In this document: piece by piece, positions 39,681 through 49,151 of the stretch
How positions within the stretch are numbered: position 1 is the first letter of the stretch
How the letters are laid out: every line of letters begins with the position of its first letter
Assembly (NCBI RefSeq): GCF_024347615.1
Contig: NZ_AP025509.1
Location: 1,922,001-1,986,000, forward strand
Direction: 5' to 3'
DNA length: 64,000 nt
Source of the DNA: Vibrio splendidus
GTDB taxonomy: Bacteria > Pseudomonadota > Gammaproteobacteria > Enterobacterales > Vibrionaceae
Notes under the pieces: model-generated
What the model saw: only the letters and a program-made list of their open reading frames with translations
Told to the model about the DNA's origin: nothing
The model's database searches: none
Program-made: the position numbers and the translations under genes

Positions 39681-41309
39681 TCAATCGAACTCTCGGTCGG
39701 CACTCATTCTCCGTTTTTTGGGGGACGCAGTGTTCAGGTTTTCCCTATTATCTAGGAGGGCGTCTTTCATCCCACATACAAGTGCCTGCTGTATTGGGTT
39801 TCCATCCAATTTTGTCATGTGAGCTGACATCCTTCTTTCTAATAAAGTCAGTAGTTCTTTCTCATCCCTTTGTTCAAAGACAAATGATTTCATCAGATCT
39901 TGAAAGATGGGAGCTAACGTCTCAATAACGGTATGAGTCAGTTTAGCGATCACCTTTTTTAGAGATGAGATTGATTTCTCTAACTGTTCATTTTTTTCTT
40001 CATTTTGTAGAGCTTTTGACTCTGTCGTTTTGAGCTGTTCTTTAACTGTTGATAGAGCGGTTAAGGTTGTCTCCAGTTGATTGGTTGCAGTGCTTGTGGT
40101 CGATCGTAGTAAGTCTATATCTACATGTAATCTTTTGATTTTGTCTTGCTTCTCTTTTTCTGTATTCCTAATTTTGTTGAGGTGTTGATTCAGTTGGTTC
40201 AACTCTTCGCCCTTCGATGAGAGTTGCAGCTTGGCCTCTTGCAGTTCTTTCTCAAGCTCTCTAGTGAAGTAATTAAACTCTCTTTCATTTTTTGGTAACT
40301 GTGCTTGTCGACGCATTTCTTTTATTTTGCGTCTATTTTTCTGAAGATCTTCGTTGAATTCCATGGTTAATCCCTTTGGTCTAAACAGCTGATGATTCAT
40401 AAATCGACGAAAACATTCCTGTATTAGCTCACCTTGCTCTGATTGCTCTTTTCTAGAAAAGCATGCACCTTGTTTATACCGGATTGGCGTGTGTGACTGA
40501 TCCAAGTGATTCTTCATCTTTTGCGCAAGATTTGCTTTTTCAATTCTCAGATCCCACTCTGTTGTTCTGTTGTTTTGTGCTTTAAGAAAAAGGTGAACAT
40601 GCTCCCCTGTTCCTTCATCAAGACCTCTTTCATCACTATGAACAAACACGGCGGCTATTTCATAATCTTTGAAGTAGTTGCGGTAGTAGTTCATCAGTGC
40701 TTCAGCCATTTCACGGCCACAAACAAGGTCGTGAGAAACTTCATTTCGGTGTGGAATGACAAAAATCGACTCTTCTACCAAGTTTGAGTTCAAATTTTTA
40801 GGGAACGAAACCAGTTTGTTATGAACTGAAATATATCTCTCAAAAGCGTTCAGTCTTTGCTTCTTGCGAGAGAAATCAATATTCCTAGCTTCGTCGAGCA
40901 AAGAGTCAAGTTTAAGCGGGACATGTTCAGGTGTGCCTAAAATCTTAGCGATAAAATTAGACCCCTCGGTATTTCCCTTTTCTGATTGCAGAGCGTCTTT
41001 TAGCTTTTTCTTGTATGCTCTCTTTTTTTGTTTACATTTGGTCAGCCCTTCGTTGGGCTTTTGAGGCAGCCTTAGAGAATCGACAAACTCAGACTTATCG
41101 TCATTGTTTAAATTATCAAGCTTCGTCCATTGGTTATTGATATATACTTGGTTGAGGTGACTTAGATCTGGATTCCATTCAATGGTTTCAGACTTCGCAT
41201 TTTCATCTCGGATACTATGTCCTGCTGACTTCTTAAGCTTGGCCTGTTTTTCTGCTGTGCCGGAATACGGAAGCGTAGAGAAAAAACATGTGATGGCTTT
41301 ATTTTTCAT
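39681..41309 (-). CDS. Mob/Pre-like relaxase with coiled-coil tail
   Basis: This is a 542-residue protein. The N-terminal region has AGHSIRDENAKSETIEWNPD, a Mob-type motif with a conserved arginine and asparagine. The core has AAVFVHSDERGLDEG, followed by GEHVHLFLKA, which resembles the H-x-D-E ... H-x-H metal-binding motif of the Pre/Mob (MobV) family. Residues from about 330 to 480 form a long charged coiled coil. I place the start at 41309 after GAGGACTACACA. It would nick a nearby oriT, letting the island be mobilised by a helper plasmid. I lack an alignment to confirm the catalytic residue. Confidence 0.65.
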   Translation of the reverse strand: MKNKAITCFFSTLPYSGTAEKQAKLKKSAGHSIRDENAKSETIEWNPDLSHLNQVYINNQWTKLDNLNNDDKSEFVDSLRLPQKPNEGLTKCKQKKRAYKKKLKDALQSEKGNTEGSNFIAKILGTPEHVPLKLDSLLDEARNIDFSRKKQRLNAFERYISVHNKLVSFPKNLNSNLVEESIFVIPHRNEVSHDLVCGREMAEALMNYYRNYFKDYEIAAVFVHSDERGLDEGTGEHVHLFLKAQNNRTTEWDLRIEKANLAQKMKNHLDQSHTPIRYKQGACFSRKEQSEQGELIQECFRRFMNHQLFRPKGLTMEFNEDLQKNRRKIKEMRRQAQLPKNEREFNYFTRELEKELQEAKLQLSSKGEELNQLNQHLNKIRNTEKEKQDKIKRLHVDIDLLRSTTSTATNQLETTLTALSTVKEQLKTTESKALQNEEKNEQLEKSISSLKKVIAKLTHTVIETLAPIFQDLMKSFVFEQRDEKELLTLLERRMSAHMTKLDGNPIQQALVCGMKDALLDNRENLNTASPKKRRMSADREFD

Positions 41310-41470
41310 TGTGTAGTCCTCGGTTTGCGTGTTGTTGGGGTTGAGGGGCGTAGCCCCCACCAAGAAGCTTTCGTTCATCTTTTACGCAGTAAAAGTGTTG
41401 CGAAAGTGTCCTTGGTTACGATGTCGTTATCTTTTTGAAAGCCGGTGTCGAGACACCGGAATGAGGCAAA
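41310..41470. promoter_or_regulatory. Candidate oriT region with inverted repeats
   Basis: The region between the relaxase start and the end of the integrase gene holds three palindromes. GGGGCGTAGCCCC is at 41345-41357. CTTTTAC-gca-GTAAAAG is at 41379-41395. CCGGTGTC-ga-GACACCGG is at 41442-41459. A relaxase leader rich in inverted repeats is the usual place for oriT. The last palindrome could instead be the terminator of the second integrase. Confidence 0.4.
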
Positions 41471-42463
41471 TTAAAGGATGGGTTTGTCGACCGAATTTGC
41501 AGCTTTCTGAAAGTGCAAATCAATCAGGTTGGGGTAGTCTTTTGCGTCTTCTTCAATCCACTTTGAGTAATGCTTATAAAGCATGTCTAGAGTGTTGTGC
41601 CCTAGTTGAGACCTTATCCAATAAAGATTTGCCCCACTCAAAATAGCTTGAGATGCGAATGTATGACGGGCCTGACTCGCACCTCGATGAGCTACGCTGG
41701 CTGCAACGAGCCAGCTTTTAAAGGTGCGATCTATTGCTTTATCTTTTTGGTAAAATTTCCCTGTATCAAGATTAGGGAATAGAGGTTTTGCGGTAAGTTT
41801 GGTTCGGGTCTTTTGATCATTTTCGGTGATATGGATTTCTTGAGCCGCTAAGCCAAAGATTAAACTTAACTGGTTTTCAATTATCTTTTGGGCTGTCTTA
41901 GACAATTGAATCCTACGCTTTGATCCTGTAGTTTTTGGCCTTTTAAAGTGATTAACTACGCAAGCTCTCTCAACTTTAAGCTCTCTTTTTATTGGGTCAT
42001 AATCATCAACAACTAGTGCCAACCACTCACTTTTTCGAAGCCCTGTATGGCAAGCCAGAAGGACCCCATTTTTAACACTTGAGCAAGCTGCTGCTTGGTG
42101 AGTTAAACGGGTTATATCATTCAGTGTGAATGGATTACAGCTAATGGGAGCATTTTGTAAGTTATGGATACCATCAACTGGAGATTGTGTAATAAGCCGA
42201 TCCCCAACTGCAAACGTGAATACTTTTCGAATAAGTGTCAGGTCTTCATTAAGCGTTTTGTTTTTAAGATCATTGTGTGCATGTAAGTAGCGAAGAATAC
42301 CGCTTCGTACGATATCTCGAATGTCTAGTTCTCCGAAAAACGTTACGATACGTTTTAGCTTAGATCTCCATGCTTTTATTGTTGAGTTAGCGTAAGTTCC
42401 TTTTTCAAGTTCGAACATTGTTTCTGCTACCGTGCGAAACAAAAACTTATCTCTGCATTTCAT
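41471..42463 (-). CDS. Tyrosine recombinase/integrase (second)
   Basis: This is a 330-residue recombinase with a complete catalytic set: HTGLRKSEWLAL (R), ASQARHTFAS (H-x-x-R), RSQLGHNTLDM (H) and YKHYSKW (Y). The N-terminal core-binding domain (YANSTIKAWRSKLKRIVTFF) is present. It is unrelated in sequence to the first, broken integrase. It is transcribed leftward towards the relaxase gene, so the mobile region may be a composite of two elements or use this one for integration. Confidence 0.85.
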   Translation of the reverse strand: MKCRDKFLFRTVAETMFELEKGTYANSTIKAWRSKLKRIVTFFGELDIRDIVRSGILRYLHAHNDLKNKTLNEDLTLIRKVFTFAVGDRLITQSPVDGIHNLQNAPISCNPFTLNDITRLTHQAAACSSVKNGVLLACHTGLRKSEWLALVVDDYDPIKRELKVERACVVNHFKRPKTTGSKRRIQLSKTAQKIIENQLSLIFGLAAQEIHITENDQKTRTKLTAKPLFPNLDTGKFYQKDKAIDRTFKSWLVAASVAHRGASQARHTFASQAILSGANLYWIRSQLGHNTLDMLYKHYSKWIEEDAKDYPNLIDLHFQKAANSVDKPIL

Positions 42464-42818
42464 GATGCAAACCTCATTTTTATTTGAGATCTACGCTACA
42501 GATTTACAAAAAAGCCGTCAATAATGCTGGAAAATCATAAGTGCATGATTTTACTATAAAATAAATACACACCTCAACATTATTGCTTAAATAACAATCG
42601 CTTAAAAAAGTAATTAAGCGATATCGCACAATATAACCAATCAATCCATTTGACTTATTAATAAATCTTAATTAGAAAAAATCACCACAATTAACCAATT
42701 TGGTTGGTTAATTATATTGATGTGGATATTTTTGTTAACATTATATATTGAAATATTAAACTCATGATTTTTTGTTTATCTGAATCATTTTTGACATGTA
42801 GGAATTTGGATATTTTTA
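42464..42818. other. A/T-rich region between integrase and AbiEi-like gene
   Basis: The region is strongly A/T-rich. It contains an inverted repeat TTAACCAA-tttgg-TTGGTTAA at 42691-42711, a plausible operator for the integrase or the antitoxin gene. No ORF of interest is seen. Confidence 0.45.
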
Positions 42819-43410
42819 ATGAGTTTAGCTATTTTCGCCCAATAGCAGTGTTGTGTGCACCACCTCAGACGCTGCAAAATTCAATGTAACTCGTGCCGCC
42901 CTTTCTCGCGCTGTGGAAAAAGGTGACATAGAAAAACTACAGCGAGGACTCTACGGGTATGTAGGCAGAGAAGAATTGGAGGTGCACTCTTTAGCTGAGG
43001 TCAGTGTCAGAGCGAAAAAAGGGGTTATTTGCCTTCTATCAGCACTCCGTTACCACAATCTCACTACCCAAGCGCCTTTTCAGATATGGCTCAGCATTAA
43101 AAAAAATGATAGGGCTCCCAATATTGAATACCTAAGCATTAAGATTGTTCGTACCAGGGACGTGACGGATTTGGGGGTGATCTCAACACAAGTTGATGGC
43201 ATCCCTGTTTTAGTATCGGACGTTGAGCGGACGATTGTTGATTGCTTTAAGTTCCGTAACAAGATCGGGATTGATGTCGCGATTGAAGCACTTACAGAGG
43301 CAAAAAGAGCCAACAGATTTGAGCAAGAGAAGCTCTGGGAGTATGTAAAGCATTACAGAATGACAAATGTAATGATGCCCTATATGGAGGTAATAAGCTG
43401 CAATGGTTAG
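42819..43410 (+). pseudogene. AbiEi-family antitoxin gene with a 5' frameshift
   Basis: The long frame reads CTTSDAAKFNVTRAALSRAV and then LQRGLYGYV, the winged-helix start of AbiEi-type (type IV toxin-antitoxin) antitoxins, with the C-terminal part VSDVERTIVDCFKFR following. It has no proper start; a GTG at 42853 lies inside the helix. An ATG at 42819 begins MSLAIFAQ and hits a TAG. Adding a single A near 42842 would join it to NSSVVCTTSDAA. I infer a one-base deletion. The downstream AbiEii toxin is missing; only a possible start (ATG at 43403 overlapping the stop) remains. Confidence 0.7.
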
Positions 43411-43467
43411 TCACTTACTTCTAACTCGTTGTTACCTTGTTTTATAGAGTGCGAGATTGAAGATCGA

Positions 43468-43812
43468 TCATATTGCAGAAAGCGCAGCAATTGCTTTGAC
43501 GGCTATATTCTCAGGACAATGACCATAACGCTCCTCCAAAGCATGGAATTGCTCAAGTGTGAAGCATGTAGCCAAAGAGTTTAAGCGTTTTCCTTTTAGG
43601 GTTTCCAGAGGAAAAGCAGCAGTAGAGCAACTTATATCAGCTTCGTCCCAAACAACACGCTGACCGTCGCGCTTTTTATAGCGTTCGTCTTGCTTTAGGA
43701 CGTTTCTGCCTTTCAAGGTATCAATTACAAATCCCAAAGGGAGGTCGTTTATCTTTGCTAAATGCAGCAATGTGTTGACCTTCGTTTTATAGCGCTTACT
43801 AAAATATCGCAT
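43468..43812 (-). CDS. Hypothetical protein
   Basis: This is a 114-residue basic N-terminal (MRYFSKRYKTKVNTLLHLAK), otherwise mixed protein with no motif that I recognise. An AGGAAA site precedes the ATG. It sits between the decayed AbiEi gene and an IS1202-type element. Confidence 0.55.
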   Translation of the reverse strand: MRYFSKRYKTKVNTLLHLAKINDLPLGFVIDTLKGRNVLKQDERYKKRDGQRVVWDEADISCSTAAFPLETLKGKRLNSLATCFTLEQFHALEERYGHCPENIAVKAIAALSAI

Positions 43813-44000
43813 AATTTTCCTGATACAGTTTCTTGAATACTTGTGTAGTTTTACAACTAACTACAGCCGATTAAACTGCAGCAGTGACATTGTTTAGTTT
43901 AAGCCCCTCGATTCTGTTTTGCTAGCTAACGAACGTCAGGTTTACTTGTCGATAGCTGCTTAGTAAATTCAATTCGTAGTACTATTCCACCCACAGCCCA

Positions 44001-44017
44001 CAATTTAGAACATTTGG
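44001..44017. repeat. 17-bp target duplication, left copy
   Basis: CAATTTAGAACATTTGG is repeated exactly at 45761-45777 on the far side of the transposase gene. This is a long target duplication for an IS1202-type insertion. Confidence 0.8.
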
Positions 44018-45760
44018 TGTGATTACCGAGGGAGGTTGACGGTCTAAATACCGAAGGATTCTGTCGCTGCTCTATTCATAGTAGTCCACTATTGCAGATT
44101 AGTTTCTATTCGATAATTGATTCCTCGGCACGTGCCTCCCGTAACTCTCTTGTATTCAGCTTTTCTTCAAGCCAGATGTTCCTTACTGTTGAGTGACTAA
44201 TCGAGATGTTAAAACGCTTTCTCATCTCACCACTTATCCTAATAGAGGTTAGGTGAGGCGATTTGAGTGTTAATGAGATGACGATATTTCGAGTCTTTTC
44301 ATCGATGCGATTATTGTTGTGTGATTGACCATACAGACGTTTCAAAGCAAGTGGGCCATGGGCTTCAAGCAATTGACGGTTGTTGTGAATGCTTTTGACA
44401 GAACAACCGCTTTGTCGGGCCGCTTCTCTAACATTCCCTAACTCATTGGCAAGCTCTATAGCCTCGATCTTTTTCTGAACCTCTTCTCCGTATTCTTTCC
44501 TAGAGCTAGGCTCAGTAAGCTCTTTAATCGATAACTCTCGGTCAGCAAAGTAAGCCGTAAAACCACCATCAAGTTGCTTACGTAATTCGACTTGTTGACT
44601 CACGATAGAGTGCCGTAATGGGGAGGTGATTTGATACATTGCGTTGGCGTAACTGAAGGTATGATCTCGACGGATTTTTCGATATTCTTTTTGAATACAT
44701 ATCGCGTCAATGTTGAGGTACTTCGGAACGGGTGTATGCTCAGAGCGCATTAATTTGGCGTTGACTGTGAGGGTCGTTGCCCAATACTCAGGGATGAAGG
44801 TATTTTGTAGGTAGTTATTTGCACTGATCATATCAGTAACCCCAGCCAGCCTTAACTCAGGGACTAGACGATCTTGGAACGTATCAAAGGCACGTTCGAT
44901 GCGACCCTTGCCTTGAGGCGAATTGGCAAAAATAATTTCTATACCCAGCTCTTCACAGGCTCGTTGCATCTGGGAGAAGTGGCAACGTTTTGGTCCACCG
45001 AAGATGCCAGCTCTATCGACATACAGAGTCTTAAAAAGACCTTTTTTCTTGATATAAGTTTTCATTACTTTGAGGCATCCTTCGGTGGTTTCTGAAGGAA
45101 AAAACTCCGCATGAACCTCACTGGTTGCATCATCAATCATGGCGATAAGACAGGATTTTTTATCACCGAACCAAAGGTGCGGACTGCCGTCCATTTGCAG
45201 CATTAAGCCTTCGGCTTCCATACGCTCACGTCGTCTTCTTACCTTAGAACGTCGATGTTTGGCTCGTTTTACATGATGGATTTCATGTGCCCAGGTACGA
45301 AGCGTCTCCCGTTTTACTTTGATACCTTCAAATACCTCTAACATATCGGCGAGATGAAGCATGTTAAAGTCGTAATACTTGGTCTTTATAAGAGCTTGAA
45401 CTTGTTGCTTTAAGGTAATGGGGATTTTATTAGCGGGTGCCCTTCCTGTGTTGCCATGAACCACAAATCGGATACCATCAGAGCGATATCGCCTGAGATA
45501 ACGTTCGATGGTTCTGCGAGACTTCTTGAGGAGCTTAGAGGCATTAGTAATTGAGATTTTACCGAGAGCAACTTTTGCGATGATATCCACGGTAAGCTGA
45601 GATTGAGTATCCATAACGATCATCCTATACACCCCTGACTAATTCGTAGCACTAGTCAAAGGATTACGTAAAAATAGAGACCGTCAATTTCCCTCGGTAA
45701 TTAAGCGAATGACAAAGTCGCTTGGTAGTTACGATACGACAGAATCGCTTGGTGATCACA
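44018..45760 (-). mobile_element. IS1202-type (ISNCY) insertion sequence
   Basis: The left end reads TGTGATTACCGAGGGA and the right end, read inward, TGTGATCACCAAGCGA. An additional inner copy of the left-end motif (ATTACCGAGGGA, then TTGACGGTCT) lies about 57 bases inside the right end. The element is bounded by a perfect 17-bp direct repeat. Its single gene is a transposase of the IS1202 type. Confidence 0.8.
44106..45614 (-). CDS. IS1202-type transposase
   Basis: This is a 502-residue DDE transposase. N-terminal helix-turn-helix segments (ISITNASKLLKKSRRTIERY) are followed by an rve-like core with LQMDGSPHLWFG (D), TLYVDRAGIFGG (D) and ANSPQGKGRIERAFDTFQDR (E). C-terminal HTH repeats follow (NVREAARQSGCSVKSIHNNR). 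The start at 45614 follows AGGATGAT; two earlier in-frame ATGs exist. It appears intact. Confidence 0.85.
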   Translation of the reverse strand: MDTQSQLTVDIIAKVALGKISITNASKLLKKSRRTIERYLRRYRSDGIRFVVHGNTGRAPANKIPITLKQQVQALIKTKYYDFNMLHLADMLEVFEGIKVKRETLRTWAHEIHHVKRAKHRRSKVRRRRERMEAEGLMLQMDGSPHLWFGDKKSCLIAMIDDATSEVHAEFFPSETTEGCLKVMKTYIKKKGLFKTLYVDRAGIFGGPKRCHFSQMQRACEELGIEIIFANSPQGKGRIERAFDTFQDRLVPELRLAGVTDMISANNYLQNTFIPEYWATTLTVNAKLMRSEHTPVPKYLNIDAICIQKEYRKIRRDHTFSYANAMYQITSPLRHSIVSQQVELRKQLDGGFTAYFADRELSIKELTEPSSRKEYGEEVQKKIEAIELANELGNVREAARQSGCSVKSIHNNRQLLEAHGPLALKRLYGQSHNNNRIDEKTRNIVISLTLKSPHLTSIRISGEMRKRFNISISHSTVRNIWLEEKLNTRELREARAEESIIE

Positions 45761-45777
45761 CAATTTAGAACATTTGG
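45761..45777. repeat. 17-bp target duplication, right copy
   Basis: Exact copy of CAATTTAGAACATTTGG found at 44001-44017. Confidence 0.8.
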
Positions 45778-46346
45778 TCTAAATGATTTTTGCCCCATTT
45801 ATTGTTAGTGCTTTTACTCATTCATACCTTAGTTAACCTGAGTCTTCCCTACTCATAGTTATCCAATTGAGTTGATAAATTAGTATTCCCGTTTTTGGAA
45901 GATATTTCGCGGCCTAGTTTCCTAATACCTAGAATATCTAACAATGTGGCTGAATTTTCTGATCCACTACAAACCTTCGTATAGATTCACTATTAACGGT
46001 GAAATGCTGTTCTTACTTAACATCATGAATAATTGTTATTTATAGTTCCAATAAGGGTATAAATTCAATAATCGACTACTTCTAAATCTAGACGTCAGCT
46101 TGATAGTGATATTGTTTAAATAGATACACATTCTCAACTTGCCAATAAGAAAAAATAATACAGACAATTCTCTACACGTACTATTAGCCCATCCGTATTA
46201 AGCTGTGCTTAATAGCGAGTTAAAATATCATAAATATTCACGTAGGTTAGATCCGCATAACATGCCCGCATCGTCACCAAGGATGGTCCGCAGCCAAAGC
46301 AATGAGCACACATGGCATTAACTTAACAATCAAGCGGATTACTTAC
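45778..46346. other. Long upstream region of the secreted beta-rich protein
   Basis: No ORF is supported. The region is A/T-rich and contains the TTAAG-N5-CTTAA operator at 46198-46212, so most of it is probably promoter DNA plus old insertion debris. Confidence 0.45.
46198..46212. promoter_or_regulatory. LysR-type operator A1
   Basis: TTAAGCTGTGCTTAA, within a longer TATTAAGC...GCTTAATA palindrome, 135 bases before the start of the secreted protein at 46347. It shares the TTAAG-N5-CTTAA form with three other sites in this locus. Confidence 0.6.
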
Positions 46347-48683
46347 ATGAACACGAACAAAACAATTCTAGCAACTTTGGTTGCTTCTTCTCTTTCTTTT
46401 AATGCATTGGCTGAAAAAGTCGATGTTGTAGCAGCAAATCAAGCGACGCAAAAAGCCATCATTAGTCAGATGGACGCTATCGATGCTTCTGTTCTTGCAA
46501 AGCTTAACGCTCAAAATGAGCGCGTTGTTGAGTTAAATGGCGTTACTTACGAACAAGACGAAAAAGGTGTTTGGGCAGTTGTTGGCGCTAGCGCTCTTGG
46601 CTTGACTGCTGCGTTGTTGAGTGGCTCTACGGGTGGTAGTGGTTCTCCTGATGATAACGGAATTCCTGACTACGACTTCGAAACTGGAGCTGTTCCTGAT
46701 GGTGAAGGCCAAGAAGGTGTTAACGGTTGGTCTGTTGCTAACGGTCAAATCTACTACAACGGTGTTGAAACTCTTAACCCAATGGCTGACGGCACTCTTG
46801 TGAACCAGAGCGGTGACGTTGTAGGTACTTACGTGAAAGCAGGTGAAGGTTACTTCATCTACGACATGAACGGTAACCCACACGCTGCATGGACTAAAGA
46901 TAACGGTTTCGTACTAGCTAATACTCCTGATGTTGACTTCGGTCCAATTACTGATGGTGATGGCGTATCTGACCAAGGTCCAGGTGCTCAAGGTATCACT
47001 ATTGTAGATGGTGGCATCTTCAAAGGTGGCGAGAAGATTGGTTTCATCGCTGCTGACGGTAACGTTAACCTATACAACCTAGATGGTTCAGAAGGTAACT
47101 TCACTATCGGTACTGCTAAATACAACGGTGAAGGTACTCTAGTAGGTATTGACGGTGTTAATGGTAACAACGTTGTTATCCGCCCTGACCGTATCACTAT
47201 CGTTGGTGAAAGCAACACTGTTACTATCAGCAAGATTAACGGCTCAGTACGTGTTGAAGCTGATAAGAATTACGGTGTAGATGCTCCATCTAACCCTAAC
47301 CGTCCAATCATCGACAAAGATGGTTCAGTTACTCCTGAAGTTGATGTTGAAAAACCAGGTAACGACCGTTTAGATCGCATCATCTCTGGTGAGCTTGGTG
47401 GTGAGGTTCACATCTCTGGTAACGACTACTTAATCACTATGGTTAACGGTGAGCAAGTTAAGCTTCACAATGTAGAACGTACAGACGACCGTAACGTATC
47501 TTTCTCTTCGGCTGGTCAGAACTACAACCTGCATAAGAAACATGACGGAACATTCTGGATTCAGCAAGAACAAGGTAACGGTACTGGCAGTTGGAAAACA
47601 ATTGGCACTGGTCAAGATGTACTAAATAATATCGGTGAACGTCGTGGTGACGCTATCTACGGTGGTGATGCACCAGTTCGTGGGGGGAACATAGATGGTA
47701 AGCTTGGTGGTTCAGAAGTTCACCCTGATATCGACTATCCAGAAATTCCAGGTGTAGATAACAAGCCTGGAACTCCAGATGTTGACAACAAGCCAATCGC
47801 ACCAGAAGTAGACAACAAGCCTGGTCTACCAGACGCTGAAGGTCCAATTGCTGACAACGAAGCATCTTGGAAAGTTCTACATGAATCTGCTGGTTCAGTA
47901 TTCATCGAAGTAACTGACCTAAACGGTTCTAAGTACGACGTTCGTGTTGATAAACTGTCTGGTGACGTGTTCTGGAAGGGTCAAAACTTAGGTAACGTAG
48001 TTGGTGGTCAAGTAACTCTGCCTGACTCTGGTCGTGATGGTTCTCTAACTCCTGAAATTAGCCCTATCGAGTGGGTAGATTTCACTAGCATGAGCAAAGA
48101 AATCCAAGTACGTACTCTTAACGGCCTAGTACAAGGCTCTGACCTTGGTGACGACGCAAAGAATTACATGGGTTTCCAAGCTAATGGCCGTTTCTCTGGC
48201 ACTGACCGTGATGGTGCTAACCAAGCAGCCCTTAACATGCTTACTAGCGGTGAAATGACTGTTAAGCAGATTACTGTACTTAACAATGTATCAATCACTA
48301 ACAACGGTGCTGACTCTTCTCTACTAACTACAATGTTGTTCGATGCAGCTAAAGTAGATGGTGGTGCTGACGCAATCTCAAATGCTTGGAACAGCAACGA
48401 GAACTTAGTGCAAGTATTCGGTGAGAAGACTTACTCTGAAATCCTAGCTGCATCACAAGATCGTTCTGACGTTTCTCGTGAGAAGACAGCTAAGGTTATC
48501 AAAGCACTTCTTAACGTAGAAGCTGGTAACGGCGAGCACATGAAAGCTATGGCTAAGGCTAAGCTTAAAGACAAGATTGATAACGGTGAAATCTCTCCTG
48601 AGAAACTAACTAAGCTGCAAAATATGGACAAGACTAAGCTTCAATCTATCAAAGCTAAGATCAAAGCACGCTTCGCTAAATAA
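46347..48683 (+). CDS. Large secreted beta-rich protein with VDNKP repeats
   Basis: This is a 778-residue protein I do not recognise. The signal peptide is MNTNKTILATLVASSLSFNA, ending at LAE. A helical segment with DAIDASVLAKLNAQNERVV precedes a hydrophobic VGASALGLTAALL stretch. A long glycine/aspartate-rich region follows, with recurring sheet-like units such as GGIFKGGEKIGFIAADGNV. Near residue 485 are tandem PGVDNKPGTPDVDNKP and PEVDNKPG repeats. The C-terminus is a charged helix. It contains no cysteine that I noted. Codon usage is strongly biased to the preferred set, so it is probably highly expressed. It may be a surface or matrix protein. Confidence 0.72.
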   Translation: MNTNKTILATLVASSLSFNALAEKVDVVAANQATQKAIISQMDAIDASVLAKLNAQNERVVELNGVTYEQDEKGVWAVVGASALGLTAALLSGSTGGSGSPDDNGIPDYDFETGAVPDGEGQEGVNGWSVANGQIYYNGVETLNPMADGTLVNQSGDVVGTYVKAGEGYFIYDMNGNPHAAWTKDNGFVLANTPDVDFGPITDGDGVSDQGPGAQGITIVDGGIFKGGEKIGFIAADGNVNLYNLDGSEGNFTIGTAKYNGEGTLVGIDGVNGNNVVIRPDRITIVGESNTVTISKINGSVRVEADKNYGVDAPSNPNRPIIDKDGSVTPEVDVEKPGNDRLDRIISGELGGEVHISGNDYLITMVNGEQVKLHNVERTDDRNVSFSSAGQNYNLHKKHDGTFWIQQEQGNGTGSWKTIGTGQDVLNNIGERRGDAIYGGDAPVRGGNIDGKLGGSEVHPDIDYPEIPGVDNKPGTPDVDNKPIAPEVDNKPGLPDAEGPIADNEASWKVLHESAGSVFIEVTDLNGSKYDVRVDKLSGDVFWKGQNLGNVVGGQVTLPDSGRDGSLTPEISPIEWVDFTSMSKEIQVRTLNGLVQGSDLGDDAKNYMGFQANGRFSGTDRDGANQAALNMLTSGEMTVKQITVLNNVSITNNGADSSLLTTMLFDAAKVDGGADAISNAWNSNENLVQVFGEKTYSEILAASQDRSDVSREKTAKVIKALLNVEAGNGEHMKAMAKAKLKDKIDNGEISPEKLTKLQNMDKTKLQSIKAKIKARFAK

Positions 48684-48703
48684 GCCTAATTAGTAATAAA
48701 GTC

Positions 48704-48735
48704 GAAGCCATTTCCTTAATTGGGAGTGGCTTCAT
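48704..48735 (+). terminator. Possible terminator after the secreted protein
   Basis: GAAGCCA and TGGCTTC arms lie shortly after the stop; there is no strong T run, so this is weak. Confidence 0.4.
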
Positions 48736-48762
48736 TATTGCTCCACAACTAAGTAAACTTTT

Positions 48763-48996
48763 ATGAAATTATCAACCTTTGCCATCGTAGGTGCTATCGC
48801 GTCGTTCTCTGCTGGGTTTGCGTATGGCGATGCTCTGGATACCATCTGAGAAACATTCAATGTTTCCTACAGTAAATCTGATTACAGCAGTGATCATGTC
48901 TTCACTCTAAATGGCTCATATGACCTGATACGCGGTGGTGATCATCTGTTATCAAAGCTCACACCAACAAGTAACTTCATTCTTATGCTTAAGTAA
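48763..48996 (+). pseudogene. Decayed paralogue of the outer-membrane-like gene at 49273
   Basis: It starts MKLSTFAIVGAIASFSAGFA, a signal peptide, then a TGA stop at codon 29, after which the frame continues ETFNVSYSKSDYSSDHVFTL and NGSYDL. This aligns with GETFNISVSKSDFLGKSN and YGSYNL in the neighbouring intact gene. The rest of the barrel is missing. It is a nonsense-interrupted and truncated copy. Confidence 0.75.
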
Positions 48997-49151
48997 GAGT
49001 AATGATCAAGATCACTTTCGAGTGGACTTCATTCATTATTCTGAAAGCTTTAAAAAGTAAAAGATGAAATCGTTAACAACGTATATCGATAAGCAATCTT
49101 GAATATCTGGAGTTCATGTAGGGCTAAGGATAGCCCGTCCATTCAAGCCTA

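Noticed and set aside
36732..46000. Search for a second copy of the tRNA-Ser 3' end as attR of the island
   Set aside because: I did not find a repeat of the tRNA end (TCAAATCCCTATCCCTCC) further right in the window, so no island boundary is claimed.
46533..48631. Several leftward ORFs of 60-116 codons under the secreted beta-rich protein
   Set aside because: They arise from the biased codon use of the real gene on the other strand.
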